A stretch of 64,000 nucleotides of DNA from Rhodanobacteraceae bacterium (GCA_004299705.1 SCQS01000055.1:1-64000); one strand, 5' to 3'; shown: positions 50,978 through 60,628, numbered from the stretch's first letter. Notes: generated from the letters alone by a model not told the origin. Made by a program: numbers and translations.

Positions 50978-51702
50978 GCCGTGCCGTCCTCGCCACGCAT
51001 CAGCGCGGGCCAGCGCCGGGCGATCTGGGTCACGAAACGCCTGGCGCTCGGATGCGGGATGTCGCGCAGGTACCAGCGTCGGAACAGGTACTCGCCCGCG
51101 AACGCCGCCACCAACACCAGCCAGCAACCGACCTCGGGATACCAGGCCAACAGCCAGCCCGGCAAACCCGCGGGAAGCGCGACGCCCAACGTCGCCAGCC
51201 AGCCGCCCGGTCGCACCAGCAACGCGATCGCCAATGACAGGCAGGCCATCGCGCCGAGCAGCAAGGCCCAGAACAGCGTGACGCCGCGCGCATAACCGTG
51301 CACGCCGGGTAGCGCCAAACGCGCATCGCCTTCGATCACGCGGATGAAGCGCGCGATCAACGGTTCTTCGCCGCGCCGCAGGGTGCGCGCGAACAACCAC
51401 GCCGCCGCGACCAGGAACACCACCGGCAGCGCCATCAAGGCCAGTTCCGGATTGCCCATGCCGGCAGGCACCAGCAGCAATGCCGCCAAGCCCAGCCACA
51501 CGGCCAGCGCGACCATGCTGTGCCGGCGCCATACCCGCGGCAACCACGCGAACAGCAGCAACAGTGCCGCCGCGAGGCTCAACGCGTGCCGCTGCGTGAG
51601 GCCGCCGATCAGTGCCAGCGCCGCGCAAGCCACCAGCGCAAGCCCGAACCACGGTACTCGCGTGGCGGCGTGACGCACAGGGTTGGCGGGTGTGGCGGAC
51701 AT
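50974..51702 (-). CDS. ApeG-like integral membrane protein (COG4648 type)
   Basis: A 242-residue protein with about seven hydrophobic helices and a polar segment ARTLRRGEEPLIARFIRVIEG. This is the pattern of the uncharacterised COG4648 membrane proteins found in aryl-polyene loci. It is the first gene of the minus-strand unit, divergent from the second flavoprotein with under 100 bp between starts. Confidence 0.78.
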   Translation of the reverse strand: MSATPANPVRHAATRVPWFGLALVACAALALIGGLTQRHALSLAAALLLLFAWLPRVWRRHSMVALAVWLGLAALLLVPAGMGNPELALMALPVVFLVAAAWLFARTLRRGEEPLIARFIRVIEGDARLALPGVHGYARGVTLFWALLLGAMACLSLAIALLVRPGGWLATLGVALPAGLPGWLLAWYPEVGCWLVLVAAFAGEYLFRRWYLRDIPHPSARRFVTQIARRWPALMRGEDGTA

Positions 51703-51789
51703 CAAGGCTATCGAAGGTGGGTAACGTGCGAGTCTATATGATAGGTGGTCAACCCGACGGCGCCTGAACCGGCGCGGGAGCCTTGCCAA

Positions 51790-53109
51790 GTGAACGGAAG
51801 CCGCCAACCCATCCCCTTCGACTGCGACGTGCTGGTGGTCGGCGGCGGCCCGGGCGGCTCCACCATTTCGGCCCTGCTGGCGCGACGCGGCTGGCGGGTG
51901 ACGCTGCTGGAAAAGGCCAGCCACCCGCGTTTCCACATCGGCGAATCGTTGCTGCCCGCCAACATGCCGATCTTCGAGGAACTCGGCGCGCTGGAAAAAC
52001 TGCGCGCGCTGGGGCGCCTGAAGCTCGGCGCGGATTTCCCGCGTGCCGACGGCAGCTATTACACCTTCCGCTTCGACCGCGCGCTGGGCGACACCCCGCC
52101 CTGGTCGTTCCAGGTCAAGCGCGAAGACATGGACCAAATGCTGTTTGAACACGCCCGCGAGCACGGCGTGGACGCGCGCGAGCGGGTTACGGTCGAAGGC
52201 GTGGCGTTCGACTTCGACGGCGTCACCGCGCAGCTCGACGCGCAGGGGACGAAGTCGCGGCTGCGCGCGCGTTATCTCGTCGACGCCTCGGGCCGCGACA
52301 CCTTACTCGGCAAGCAGATGAAGCTGGTGCAGCGCAGCGAGCAGCACCAGAGCGCCGCGCTGTTCGCGCACTACTCGGGCGTCGCCTACAACCCGGACGA
52401 TCCCGGCGGCAACATCATCAGCGTCAACCGCTTCGAGCACGGCTGGGCCTGGTTCATCCCGCTGCCCGACGGCACCACCAGCGTCGGTTGCGTGTGCAAA
52501 CCGGGCTACCTGAAAACCCGGCAAGGCGCCAGCAACGAAGACTTCATGGCGCGCACGCTCGCGATCGTGCCGGGCGCCGCACGCCGCATGGTGAACGCCG
52601 AACGCGTCTCGCCGATCCGCTTCACCGGAAATTATTCCTATGCGTGCACGCGCATGGCCGGGCCGCGCTGGATCCTGATCGGCGATGCCTGGGCGTTCCT
52701 CGACCCGGTGTTTTCCTCGGGCGTGTTCCTGGCGATGTATTCCGCGCGCCGCGCCTGCGACGTCGTCGATGGCGCCCTGCGCGAACCCGCGCGCGAACCT
52801 GCTTTGCAGAAAGTCTACGCAAAACACCTGCGCCGAGGCTACGCGCGTTTCGCCTGGTTCATCTGTCGCTTCAACTCGCCGGTGATGAAGGCGTTGTTCG
52901 CCGACCCGCGCAACGTGATGCAGGTGGAGCAGGGCGTGATTTCGATGCTGGCCGGCGACGTGTTCGACAACAAGCGGGTGCTGTCCAAGCTGCACATCTT
53001 CAAGACCATCTACGCGATCGCATCAATCATGAACCTGCGCCGCTGGGCCGCGGAGCGCATCGACCGCCGTCGCCAGAACCGGATGCAGGTGGCGGCGGGC
53101 GCGGAATGA
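51790..53109 (+). CDS. FAD-dependent oxidoreductase of the halogenase-like family
   Basis: A 439-residue flavoprotein. CDVLVVGGGPGGSTISALLARRG binds FAD; PRFHIGESLLPANMPIFEELG and GWAWFIPLPDG (WxWxIP) mark the halogenase/geranylgeranyl-reductase-like group. The Lys of the KVGE motif in the first flavoprotein is His here. Start: a GTG preceded by GGGAG; a GTG at 51745 is an alternative, but TATGAT at 51737 looks like a promoter -10. It overlaps the hydrolase gene (ATGA). Confidence 0.8.
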   Translation: MNGSRQPIPFDCDVLVVGGGPGGSTISALLARRGWRVTLLEKASHPRFHIGESLLPANMPIFEELGALEKLRALGRLKLGADFPRADGSYYTFRFDRALGDTPPWSFQVKREDMDQMLFEHAREHGVDARERVTVEGVAFDFDGVTAQLDAQGTKSRLRARYLVDASGRDTLLGKQMKLVQRSEQHQSAALFAHYSGVAYNPDDPGGNIISVNRFEHGWAWFIPLPDGTTSVGCVCKPGYLKTRQGASNEDFMARTLAIVPGAARRMVNAERVSPIRFTGNYSYACTRMAGPRWILIGDAWAFLDPVFSSGVFLAMYSARRACDVVDGALREPAREPALQKVYAKHLRRGYARFAWFICRFNSPVMKALFADPRNVMQVEQGVISMLAGDVFDNKRVLSKLHIFKTIYAIASIMNLRRWAAERIDRRRQNRMQVAAGAE

Positions 53110-53978
53110 TGGATACGCGCCATGCCGCAAGCGGCCCCGTCGAACTGCGCCTCGATACGCCCGGCGGCGAACTCGCCGCACTGCAATGGGGCGATGCCGA
53201 GGCGCCGCCATTGCTGGCACTGCACGGCTGGCTCGACAACGCCGCTGGTTTCACGCGTTTGGCACCCTTGCTGGCGGCACGGCGACGCGTGATCGCGCTG
53301 GACCTGCCCGGCCACGGTCATTCCGCGCACGCGCCGGAACGCGCACGCCGCTACCACATCGTCGACCAGGTCGACGCCGTGCTGGACGCAGCCGACGCGC
53401 TGGGTTTCAAACGTTTCGACCTGCTCGGGCATTCGCTGGGTGCCGGTATTGCTTCGTTGACCGCGGCGGCTGCGCCCGCGCGCATCGACAAACTCGCGCT
53501 GATCGAGGGCCTGGGGCCACTAGCCGACGACGGCTCGCAAACCCTCGTCCGCTGGCGCGACGCGCACGCACAACACGCCGCATCCCGCCGCACACCGCGC
53601 GTATTCCCCACCATCGATGCGGCCGTGGCCGCGCGCGTGGCAGCGGGTGGACTCGATGCCGACGACGCCCGCCCGCTGGTGGAACGCAACCTGCGTGAGG
53701 TCGCCGGCGGTCACGCCTGGCGCAGCGACGCGCGCCTGCGCCTCACCACGCCGCTGCGTATCGAGGAAATGCAATTGCGCAAGCTGCTGGCCGGGATCGA
53801 GGCGCCGACCCTGTTGCTGCTCGCCGCACCCGCGACACCCTACCTGCCGACGCCGCTGATGGACGCACGCGCCGCCTGCGTCGCCGACATCCGCACCGAA
53901 CACATCGCCGGCCCGCACCACCTGCACATCCGGCACCCGCGGCAAACCGCCACGCACATCCTGGACTTCCTCGGCTGA
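53106..53978 (+). CDS. Alpha/beta hydrolase
   Basis: A 290-residue hydrolase with nucleophile elbow GHSLGAG (Ser), an oxyanion region LLALHGWLDNAAGF and a late His in GPHHLHIRHP. Coupled to the flavoprotein by ATGA overlap. It may release or edit a polyene intermediate (thioesterase-like) or act on an unrelated ester. Confidence 0.82.
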   Translation: MMDTRHAASGPVELRLDTPGGELAALQWGDAEAPPLLALHGWLDNAAGFTRLAPLLAARRRVIALDLPGHGHSAHAPERARRYHIVDQVDAVLDAADALGFKRFDLLGHSLGAGIASLTAAAAPARIDKLALIEGLGPLADDGSQTLVRWRDAHAQHAASRRTPRVFPTIDAAVAARVAAGGLDADDARPLVERNLREVAGGHAWRSDARLRLTTPLRIEEMQLRKLLAGIEAPTLLLLAAPATPYLPTPLMDARAACVADIRTEHIAGPHHLHIRHPRQTATHILDFLG

Positions 53979-54048
53979 CGTCCCTCGCGGTATCGGATGG
54001 CGGACTGTATCCGGCCCTATTGGCCGGCGGTTTCTCCGCTTTTCCCAA

Positions 54049-54123
54049 AAGCTTTGACTCGGATCAACACGGACACAGCAACAGTTCCTGCTCTATCCGC
54101 TTTGATCCGTGTCCAAACCGCTG
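54049..54123. repeat. Dispersed palindrome (GGATGGACACGGAT family), copy 3
   Basis: GCTTTGACTCGGATCAACACGG at the left mirrors TTTGATCCGTGTCCAAA at the right. Right arm shares TTTGATCCGTGT with copy 2. It lies between convergent genes. Confidence 0.6.
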
Positions 54124-54170
54124 TTTGCTTCCTGTTGGGTTTCCACCGATGAAGCCGGCGTCAGCCCAAC

Positions 54171-55433
54171 CTATGCGCTGACGTCGGGGGCGGCGGCCAC
54201 GCCATACCTGGCCACGAAATCGGCGGCGGGTTCCGGCTTGCCAAGGTAAAACCCCTGCCCGAAATCGCATCCCGTCTCCTGCAGCAGGCGTTGCGTGGCC
54301 GCATCCTCGATGCCTTCCGCGGTGGCTTCCAGACCGAGGTGATGCGCGAAGCGGACGATGGCTTCAACCAGCTTGGCCATGCGCGCATCGGTCGCCACGT
54401 GCGCGACCAGTGACTTGTCGATCTTCAGTTCCGAGGCGGGGAACTTGCTTAAATAGGTGATCGACGCGTAACCGATGCCGAAATCGTCGATCGCGATGCG
54501 CACGCCGTGGTCGCGCAATTTGCAGAGCACGCGCACCACCGCATCCATATCGCCGGCCAGCGCGGTTTCGGTGACCTCCGCGACGATCGTCTCCGGCGGC
54601 ACGCCCCATATGCTCAGCGCATCCAGCAGTTGTTCGGCTACACCACCGTGGGAAAGCGTCCGCGGCGACAGATTGATGGCGACACGGAACCCCGGCAAAC
54701 CGCGCAATGCGGAGACGTAGCGCAACGTCGCGTGGATGCTCCAGCGCGTCAACGGCGCGATCAGGTCGTTCTGCTCCGCGAACGGCACGAAGTCGTCCGG
54801 GCTGACCTGGCCCAGCGTGCGGCTGGTCCAGCGCGCCAGCGATTCGACCCCCACCGCGCGCGCCTGGGCGAGGTTCCAGATCGGCTGGAAGAACGTGGCC
54901 AGCCGGTTGGCGTCGATGCTGTCACGCAACTCGTAGTAATCAATGTTCGTGCGCACATCCAGCGCATCGTGGAACGCGAAGCGCTCGCCGCGCCGCAGCG
55001 CGCCGTCCGCCGCCACGTGCGCGCTTCGCCACAACGCGTCCGCGTCGGAACCATCCTGCGGAAACAACGCGACACCCATCACCGCGCGCGTCTGCCACGG
55101 CGGCATCCCGGACGCCACGCTGTGGGATTGCTCGAATTGCGCCATCAAGCCGGCCGCGGCCAGCAGGGCATTGTTGCGACCACTCAAGCCCGGCAACACG
55201 GCCACGAAGGTTTCGTCGCCGGACTGGAACACGACATCCATCGGCCGCAGCGATTCGCGGATCAACTTGCCGACGCTGACCTCGGCCTGCTCGCCGTACT
55301 CGCTGCCAAAGCGGAGGGCGAGCTGGCGCAGGCCGCGGACGTGCACGACCGCCACCGCGAAACCGCCCGCGCCCGCATCGCTGGCGGCAATCTGGCGCAC
55401 GATCGCGGCCTGGATCGCATCACGGTTCAACAT
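54171..55433 (-). CDS. c-di-GMP phosphodiesterase, degenerate GGDEF plus EAL
   Basis: A 420-residue cytosolic protein. Residues 1-165 are a GGDEF-like domain whose active site reads SGDETF, so no cyclase activity is expected. Residues about 170-415 are EAL: VESLARW, VAINLSPRTL, VAEVTETAL, IDDFGIGYAS, LKIDKSLV and EATAEGIED keep the metal and catalytic residues, so c-di-GMP hydrolysis is likely. GAGGA precedes the ATG. Probably co-transcribed with the HD-GYP gene 16 bp upstream. Confidence 0.88.
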   Translation of the reverse strand: MLNRDAIQAAIVRQIAASDAGAGGFAVAVVHVRGLRQLALRFGSEYGEQAEVSVGKLIRESLRPMDVVFQSGDETFVAVLPGLSGRNNALLAAAGLMAQFEQSHSVASGMPPWQTRAVMGVALFPQDGSDADALWRSAHVAADGALRRGERFAFHDALDVRTNIDYYELRDSIDANRLATFFQPIWNLAQARAVGVESLARWTSRTLGQVSPDDFVPFAEQNDLIAPLTRWSIHATLRYVSALRGLPGFRVAINLSPRTLSHGGVAEQLLDALSIWGVPPETIVAEVTETALAGDMDAVVRVLCKLRDHGVRIAIDDFGIGYASITYLSKFPASELKIDKSLVAHVATDARMAKLVEAIVRFAHHLGLEATAEGIEDAATQRLLQETGCDFGQGFYLGKPEPAADFVARYGVAAAPDVSA

Positions 55434-55449
55434 GCTGTGTGCACCATCC

Positions 55450-56676
55450 TCATAGGTTGGCGAGATAGCCCGCGGTGTCGATGGGATACTGGTCGACCGC
55501 GAGGGTGCGCCTGATCTCCACCGTGTCGCCATCCACGGTCTGGTCCAGCAGGTTGAACACGCGGAAATCCCCCAGCGGTTGCTTGTCCGGCGTGCTCACC
55601 ACCAACACCGTCGGGCGCAACCGGCGCACGTGGTTCTGCTCCAGCACCACCGCGATTTCGCCGGTGCTCAGCTCGACGCGCGATCCGGTGGGATACACGC
55701 CCAGGCACACCTGGAACTGTTCGACCAGCTCGGCCTGGTACAACGCGCCACGCGCCCGGTAAATGGCCTGCAGCGCCGCGTGCCGCGACACCGGCGCCTG
55801 GTAAGGGCGGGCACTGCACATCGCGTCGTAGGAATCGATGATCGCGAGCATGCGGCCCGCCATCGGAATCGTGTCGTCGAGCAGGCGATCGGGATAGCCG
55901 CTGCCGTCGTAGCGCTCGTGGTGCGTGCGCAGCACGTCCAGCACGTCGGGGTCGTCCACGCCACCCGACCTGGCGATGTCGACGCCGTGCTCGACGTGGC
56001 TGCGTACCAGTTCGGTTTCTTCCGGCGACAGAGGATTCGCGCTGCGCAGCAGCTCGGCGGGCAGGCGGGTCTTGCCAATGTCCATCAGCAGCCCCGCGGT
56101 GGCCAGGCTCAGGATGTTGCCTTCCAGCAAGCCCAGGTGGCGACCGAACGCCGCCGCCAGCGCGCCGCAGGCGATCGCGTGGCCATAGATGTAGTCGTCG
56201 TGCCGGCGCATGCCCTCCAGGAACAGGAAGGCGTCCGCGCTGCGCAGCACGCTGGCGACCAGCGGGCGCACGACCTTCTCGACTTGTTCGACGGAAAGTT
56301 CCCGGCCACGGGTCACGTCGGCGTAGATCTGGTCGATGAGATCGGAGGTCGCGCGCAGGGCTTCGCGCGCCTTCGGGATTTCCTCCTCGATGCTCACCGT
56401 GTTGGCATAGGTCGTCACCGACATGGGGCGGGCATCGCCGCCATCGCCGCGCGCCAGGGTCAACAACGGGCGCCGGCCGGGGTCGATTTCCCGGCGACGA
56501 TCGATATACACGTAGCGGCAGAGTTCGCGCAGCGCGCGCAGATCGTCCTTGCTGCGTATCTCGAATCCCTGCAAGGGAAAGGGCGTGCCCACCCACGGCC
56601 GATCGAGCCTGCTGACGAACATGCCGACAGCGAGGCTGGCCGTGTCGATGCGAACTTCTTCGAGCTCCGTGGTCAT
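55450..56676 (-). CDS. HD-GYP domain protein with DUF3391, atypical HD motif
   Basis: A 408-residue protein. Residues 1-130 are DUF3391-like (VGMFVSRLDRPWVGTPFPLQGF). The HD-GYP domain has HHERYDGSGYP, but the metal-binding HD dyad is Met-Asp (AGLLMDIGKTRLP). A C-terminal beta domain reads STGEIAVVLEQN. Loss of the His may reduce or abolish phosphodiesterase activity, leaving a sensor role. An ATG was preferred over an upstream TTG. Confidence 0.87.
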   Translation of the reverse strand: MTTELEEVRIDTASLAVGMFVSRLDRPWVGTPFPLQGFEIRSKDDLRALRELCRYVYIDRRREIDPGRRPLLTLARGDGGDARPMSVTTYANTVSIEEEIPKAREALRATSDLIDQIYADVTRGRELSVEQVEKVVRPLVASVLRSADAFLFLEGMRRHDDYIYGHAIACGALAAAFGRHLGLLEGNILSLATAGLLMDIGKTRLPAELLRSANPLSPEETELVRSHVEHGVDIARSGGVDDPDVLDVLRTHHERYDGSGYPDRLLDDTIPMAGRMLAIIDSYDAMCSARPYQAPVSRHAALQAIYRARGALYQAELVEQFQVCLGVYPTGSRVELSTGEIAVVLEQNHVRRLRPTVLVVSTPDKQPLGDFRVFNLLDQTVDGDTVEIRRTLAVDQYPIDTAGYLANL

Positions 56677-56862
56677 CAGGCCTGCCAACGCCCCCTGGTG
56701 TCACTGTCGTGCGAGGTCGGGATTAGTTTAATCCGCGCCGGCGGAAATCCGCATTACCGTCGATGATCGTTCCGGCGGACGAACGGCGTGTGCACGGGAT
56801 GCGGCTACCCACCCGCACCCCACCCGCGTATGGTGGTGCGGTCAACACTTCGAGGACAGCCC

Positions 56863-57765
56863 ATGACCACCACCCCCATACAAGGCCGCGAGCATGACCT
56901 TGGACATGGCCTGCTCGTGCTGCGCAGCCTGCCCGCGATGACCCTCCGCTCGATCGGGCCGTTCGTGTTCTTCGACCACGCCGGCCCCGTGGTGATGGAC
57001 GCCGCGGCCGGTCGCCAGGCCGACGTGCGCCCGCATCCGCACATCGGGCTTTCCACCATGAGCTACCTGATGAGCGGCGCGGTGCGCCACCGCGACAACC
57101 TAGGCTACGATCAGGTGATCCGCCCGGGCGACGTCAACTGGATGACCGCGGGACACGGCATCGTGCACTCCGAACGCTTCGATGTGCCCGACGCGTTCGC
57201 CGGCAACGGACTGGAACTGCTGCAGTCGTGGGTGGCGCTGCCCAGGGAATCGGAAGAATGCCGGCCGTCGTTTTCCCATCACGCCGGCGCCGCGCTGCCG
57301 GTCACGGAAGATGGAGGGGTGTGGCTGCGGGTACTGGCGGGCGAAGCCTTCGGCTTGCGCAGCCCGGCACCCGTGCATTCGCCGACCTTCTACGTGCATG
57401 TCGAACTGAAAGCTGGCGCGCGCCTCGAAGCGCCCACGCAATACAGCGAGCGCGCCGCCTACGTGGTGCACGGCCGCGTGCATGACGAAACCGGCGGCGC
57501 GGAGTACGGCCCGAAACAGTTGCTGGCATTTTCGTCAGGCGGCCCGGCGACATTGCGCGCAAGCAGTGACGCCACCGTGATGCTGCTGGGCGGCGAACCG
57601 CTGGGCCCGCGCTTCGTGTGGTGGAACTTCGTGTCTTCGAACAAGAACCGCATCCGCGAGGCGGCGGCGGATTGGCAAGCCGGTCGCTTCAAGCTGCCCG
57701 CCAACGACCACCGCGAATTCATCCCGCTTCCCGCCACGCCAAGCTGGCGCGGCAAGAAACACTAG
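56863..57765 (+). CDS. Pirin family protein
   Basis: A 300-residue bicupin. The N-terminal metal-site His pattern is RPHPHIGLSTMSYL, followed by WMTAGHGIVHSERF, the pirin signature. Some pirins are quercetin dioxygenases, others redox or transcription cofactors. Start ATG follows CGAGGAC; the longer frame upstream lies in non-coding sequence. Confidence 0.93.
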   Translation: MTTTPIQGREHDLGHGLLVLRSLPAMTLRSIGPFVFFDHAGPVVMDAAAGRQADVRPHPHIGLSTMSYLMSGAVRHRDNLGYDQVIRPGDVNWMTAGHGIVHSERFDVPDAFAGNGLELLQSWVALPRESEECRPSFSHHAGAALPVTEDGGVWLRVLAGEAFGLRSPAPVHSPTFYVHVELKAGARLEAPTQYSERAAYVVHGRVHDETGGAEYGPKQLLAFSSGGPATLRASSDATVMLLGGEPLGPRFVWWNFVSSNKNRIREAAADWQAGRFKLPANDHREFIPLPATPSWRGKKH

Positions 57766-57833
57766 GGCGTACCCTGCCCGCCGTGTCGTGACGCAACGGC
57801 GGGCGTCGCCCGCCTTGCGCAATCATCGGGGAT

Positions 57834-58721
57834 TCAACGCCCGAAGCGCCGCTTGCGCCGCTGGTACGTCCGCACCGCGCGCAGGAAATCGATGCGCCGG
57901 AACGCCGGCCACATCACGTCGCAAAAGTAGAACTCGCTGTAAGCCGCCTGCCAGATCAGGAATCCCGACAGCCGCTGCTCGCCGCTGGTGCGGATGATGA
58001 AGTCGGGATCGGGCACGCCCTCGGTGTAGAGATAGCGCTCGATCTGCTCCGCCTTGAGGCCGGCCGCGACCGCTTCAAGCGAGCGACCTTCCTCGGCGGC
58101 GTTCGCCAGCAACGCCTTCACCGCGTCGGTGATTTCCTCGCGCCCGCTGTAGGCCAGCGCGATGGTGAGCAACATGCCATCGTGGCCGGCGGTGGAAAGT
58201 TCCAGCGCCTCGCTGGCCGCCACCACGCGTTCCGGCAGGCGTTCGCGCTGGCCGATGATCTTCACCCGCACGCGTCCCGACTTGAGGCGAGGCTCCTCCA
58301 GCAAGCGCGCGCTTTCGCGCACGAACAAATCCAGCAAACCCTCGACCTCGGCGGTCGGGCGATTGAAGTTTTCGGTGCTGAACACGTACAGGGTGACGTG
58401 GCGCACATTGAGGTCGATGCACCACTCCAGCACTTCGCGCAGCTTGTTCACGCCGTATTGGTGACCCAGCGTCGCCTCCAGCCCCATGCCGCGGGCGAAG
58501 CGCCGGTTGCCATCCAGGATCAGCCCGATGTGCGCGGGCACCGGCTCGTTGACCACCTGGCTTGCGAGCTCATGCTCGTACCAGCGGTACAGCGGGTACA
58601 ACAGGGGGTTGATCAGCCGCCACGGGTGGCGACGCAAATCCGCCAGTGCAAGGCGCAGCCAGCCGGGCGCGACCGCGCTGGCACTGTTGCCGGCGAGCGG
58701 CGGGGAAACTTCCGAATGCAT
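57834..58721 (-). CDS. cis-Prenyltransferase (UppS-like paralog)
   Basis: A 295-residue enzyme. The diphosphate-binding motif is LILDGNRRFARG, and the C-terminal conserved block RTSGEQRLSGFLIWQAAYSEFYF has the catalytic Arg and Ser. Canonical UppS reads MDGNGRWA; the DGNRRFA version plus a ~60-residue N-terminal extension (hydrophobic LINPLLYPLYRWYEHE) points to a divergent paralog, perhaps making a different polyprenyl chain. Confidence 0.87.
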   Translation of the reverse strand: MHSEVSPPLAGNSASAVAPGWLRLALADLRRHPWRLINPLLYPLYRWYEHELASQVVNEPVPAHIGLILDGNRRFARGMGLEATLGHQYGVNKLREVLEWCIDLNVRHVTLYVFSTENFNRPTAEVEGLLDLFVRESARLLEEPRLKSGRVRVKIIGQRERLPERVVAASEALELSTAGHDGMLLTIALAYSGREEITDAVKALLANAAEEGRSLEAVAAGLKAEQIERYLYTEGVPDPDFIIRTSGEQRLSGFLIWQAAYSEFYFCDVMWPAFRRIDFLRAVRTYQRRKRRFGR

Positions 58722-58838
58722 GGACGGGCATTGTATGCCGGTTCGGGCGACGCCATAACGTCGCGACCACCCTGCCGTTCACGAATGCGTGGGTCGCGCG
58801 GGCCCCACAAAGGCCCCGCGTACCCCTGGAGTCCCCGG

Positions 58839-59597
58839 ATGAGCTGGTTCGACTGGCTGCCCTGGCGGCATCCGCCGCCTCTGATCGACGACGCCTTGTG
58901 GCGCGACGCGCTGGCCGCCTGTCCGCTGGCGCAACGGCTGCCCGCGGACAAACGCCAGCGCTTGCGTCTGCTCGCGGCGCGTTTCCTGCAGCGCAAACGC
59001 TTCCATCCGATCGAGATGGAACTGGATGGCTTGCAGCGCCTGCTGATCGCGATGCTGGCCTGCCTGCCCGTGCTGCGCCTGGGCTTCCGCACGCTGCGCG
59101 GCTGGCAGGGCGTGGTGATGTATCCGGGCGAGTTCAAGGTGCGCCACCAGCACCACCACAACGACGGCACCGGCGTGGTCACCGAGGCCGACCAGGTTCT
59201 CAAAGGCGAGGCCTGGCAGATCGGCCCGCTGGTGTTGTCGTGGGCGGCGGTGGAGCAGGATCTGCTGCACCCGTGGGACGGCTTCAACGTCGTGGTGCAC
59301 GAGATCGCGCACAAGCTCGACATGCTGGACGGTCCACCCGATGGCGTCCCGCCGCTGCCACGCGGGGTGTCACGACGCGCGTGGATCGATACCTTCCAGC
59401 GCGCCTACGACCGGCTGGTGCGTGAAGTCCAACGCGGCAACGCCACGCCCATCGATGCGTATGCGGCCACCAATCCCGGCGAATATTTCGCGGTGGTCAG
59501 CGAACTGCATTTCTCCGACCCCCGCCGGCTTGAAGTGGCCGAGCCGGGCGTCGCGGCGTTGCTGCGCGGCTATTACGGCGATTCGCCGGTGCCTTGA
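58839..59597 (+). CDS. mtfA: Zinc-dependent peptidase MtfA
   Basis: A 252-residue cytosolic protein with zinc motif VVHEIAHKLDMLDG (HExxH) and the downstream Glu in NPGEYFAVVSE. The family binds the regulator Mlc and has aminopeptidase activity in E. coli. Start at MSWFDWLPW. Its 3' end overlaps the convergent esterase by 25 bases. Confidence 0.92.
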   Translation: MSWFDWLPWRHPPPLIDDALWRDALAACPLAQRLPADKRQRLRLLAARFLQRKRFHPIEMELDGLQRLLIAMLACLPVLRLGFRTLRGWQGVVMYPGEFKVRHQHHHNDGTGVVTEADQVLKGEAWQIGPLVLSWAAVEQDLLHPWDGFNVVVHEIAHKLDMLDGPPDGVPPLPRGVSRRAWIDTFQRAYDRLVREVQRGNATPIDAYAATNPGEYFAVVSELHFSDPRRLEVAEPGVAALLRGYYGDSPVP

Positions 59598-60529
59598 GGC
59601 GGCAGCACGCCGATTGTGTGCAGCCACGCCTCGGCCAGCTTCGGCCAATGCGTGATCGGCAACTGCGTGGGTCGCAGGCCGAACGCATGGCCGCCCTTCG
59701 CGTAAATGTGCAACTCCGCGGGCACGCCGGCTTTCGCCAGCGCGGCGTAATAAACCAGCGATTGGCGCACCTGGTCCGTTTTTGCGTCCTCGGCCTGCAA
59801 CACGAACGTGGGCGGCGTCTCGTGCGTGAAATGCAAATTCTTGTTCAATCCGTGACCCAACGTAATGTGACCGGGATAAATCGCGATGGCGAAATCAGGC
59901 CGGTCGCTCTCCTCGTCCGCCGGGCCGACGGGCCTGTACATCCGACGATTGAAGTCGGCGCTGGTTTCCGCCACCAGGAACCCGCCGGCCGAGAATCCGA
60001 TCACGCCGATCTTGTGCGGGTCGACGTGCCACTTCGCAGCATGGAAGCGCACCAGCCGGATGGCCCGCTGGGCGTCCTGCAACGAGGGCAGCGACGCGGC
60101 AAGCACGCCATGGTCGTAGCACTTGCACTCCCAGTCGTAGGGCGCGCTCGGCACACGGTACTTCAGCAACACACAGGTCACACCAATCGAGGTGAGCCAA
60201 CGGCACACCTCGGTACCTTCGAGGTCGATGGCCAGCACCTGGAACCCGCCGCCGGGGAACACCACGACCGCAGCGCCGGTGTTCTTCCCCTTGGGCGGGT
60301 AAACGGTCAGCGTCGGCCGGCTGACGTTGGTCACGGCTGTCCATGGACGACCCGCGATCAAGCGATCGGTTCGTAGCGTTTCGGTTTCCGACCCCGGCAC
60401 GGGCTGCACGCCGGGCGGCGTGCCCGGCCATAACGGGATCTGCGTGTGCCCGGCCGAGGGCTGCCAGACTTTCGCCTGCAGACTTCCGCAAGCGAACAGC
60501 AGACACGGTAAAACCATCCACGACTTCAT
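59573..60529 (-). CDS. Exported alpha/beta-hydrolase (esterase)
   Basis: A 318-residue protein with signal peptide (LLFACGSLQA-KV). The oxyanion motif is VVFPGGGFQVL, the nucleophile GFSAGGFLV, and the late His GGHAFGL. It resembles BD-FAE/acetylxylan esterase-like lipases. Two in-frame upstream codons exist but the signal peptide supports this ATG. Confidence 0.87.
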   Translation of the reverse strand: MKSWMVLPCLLFACGSLQAKVWQPSAGHTQIPLWPGTPPGVQPVPGSETETLRTDRLIAGRPWTAVTNVSRPTLTVYPPKGKNTGAAVVVFPGGGFQVLAIDLEGTEVCRWLTSIGVTCVLLKYRVPSAPYDWECKCYDHGVLAASLPSLQDAQRAIRLVRFHAAKWHVDPHKIGVIGFSAGGFLVAETSADFNRRMYRPVGPADEESDRPDFAIAIYPGHITLGHGLNKNLHFTHETPPTFVLQAEDAKTDQVRQSLVYYAALAKAGVPAELHIYAKGGHAFGLRPTQLPITHWPKLAEAWLHTIGVLPPQGTGESP

Positions 60530-60628
60530 GACGTTTCGTTGCCTTGGCTGAAAGCTTTCGGACAAGGGGTTGCGTTTACTCGCCGCGCAGCCATTCGGAG
60601 ACAACATGCGAGCTTGCTGCCACGGACA

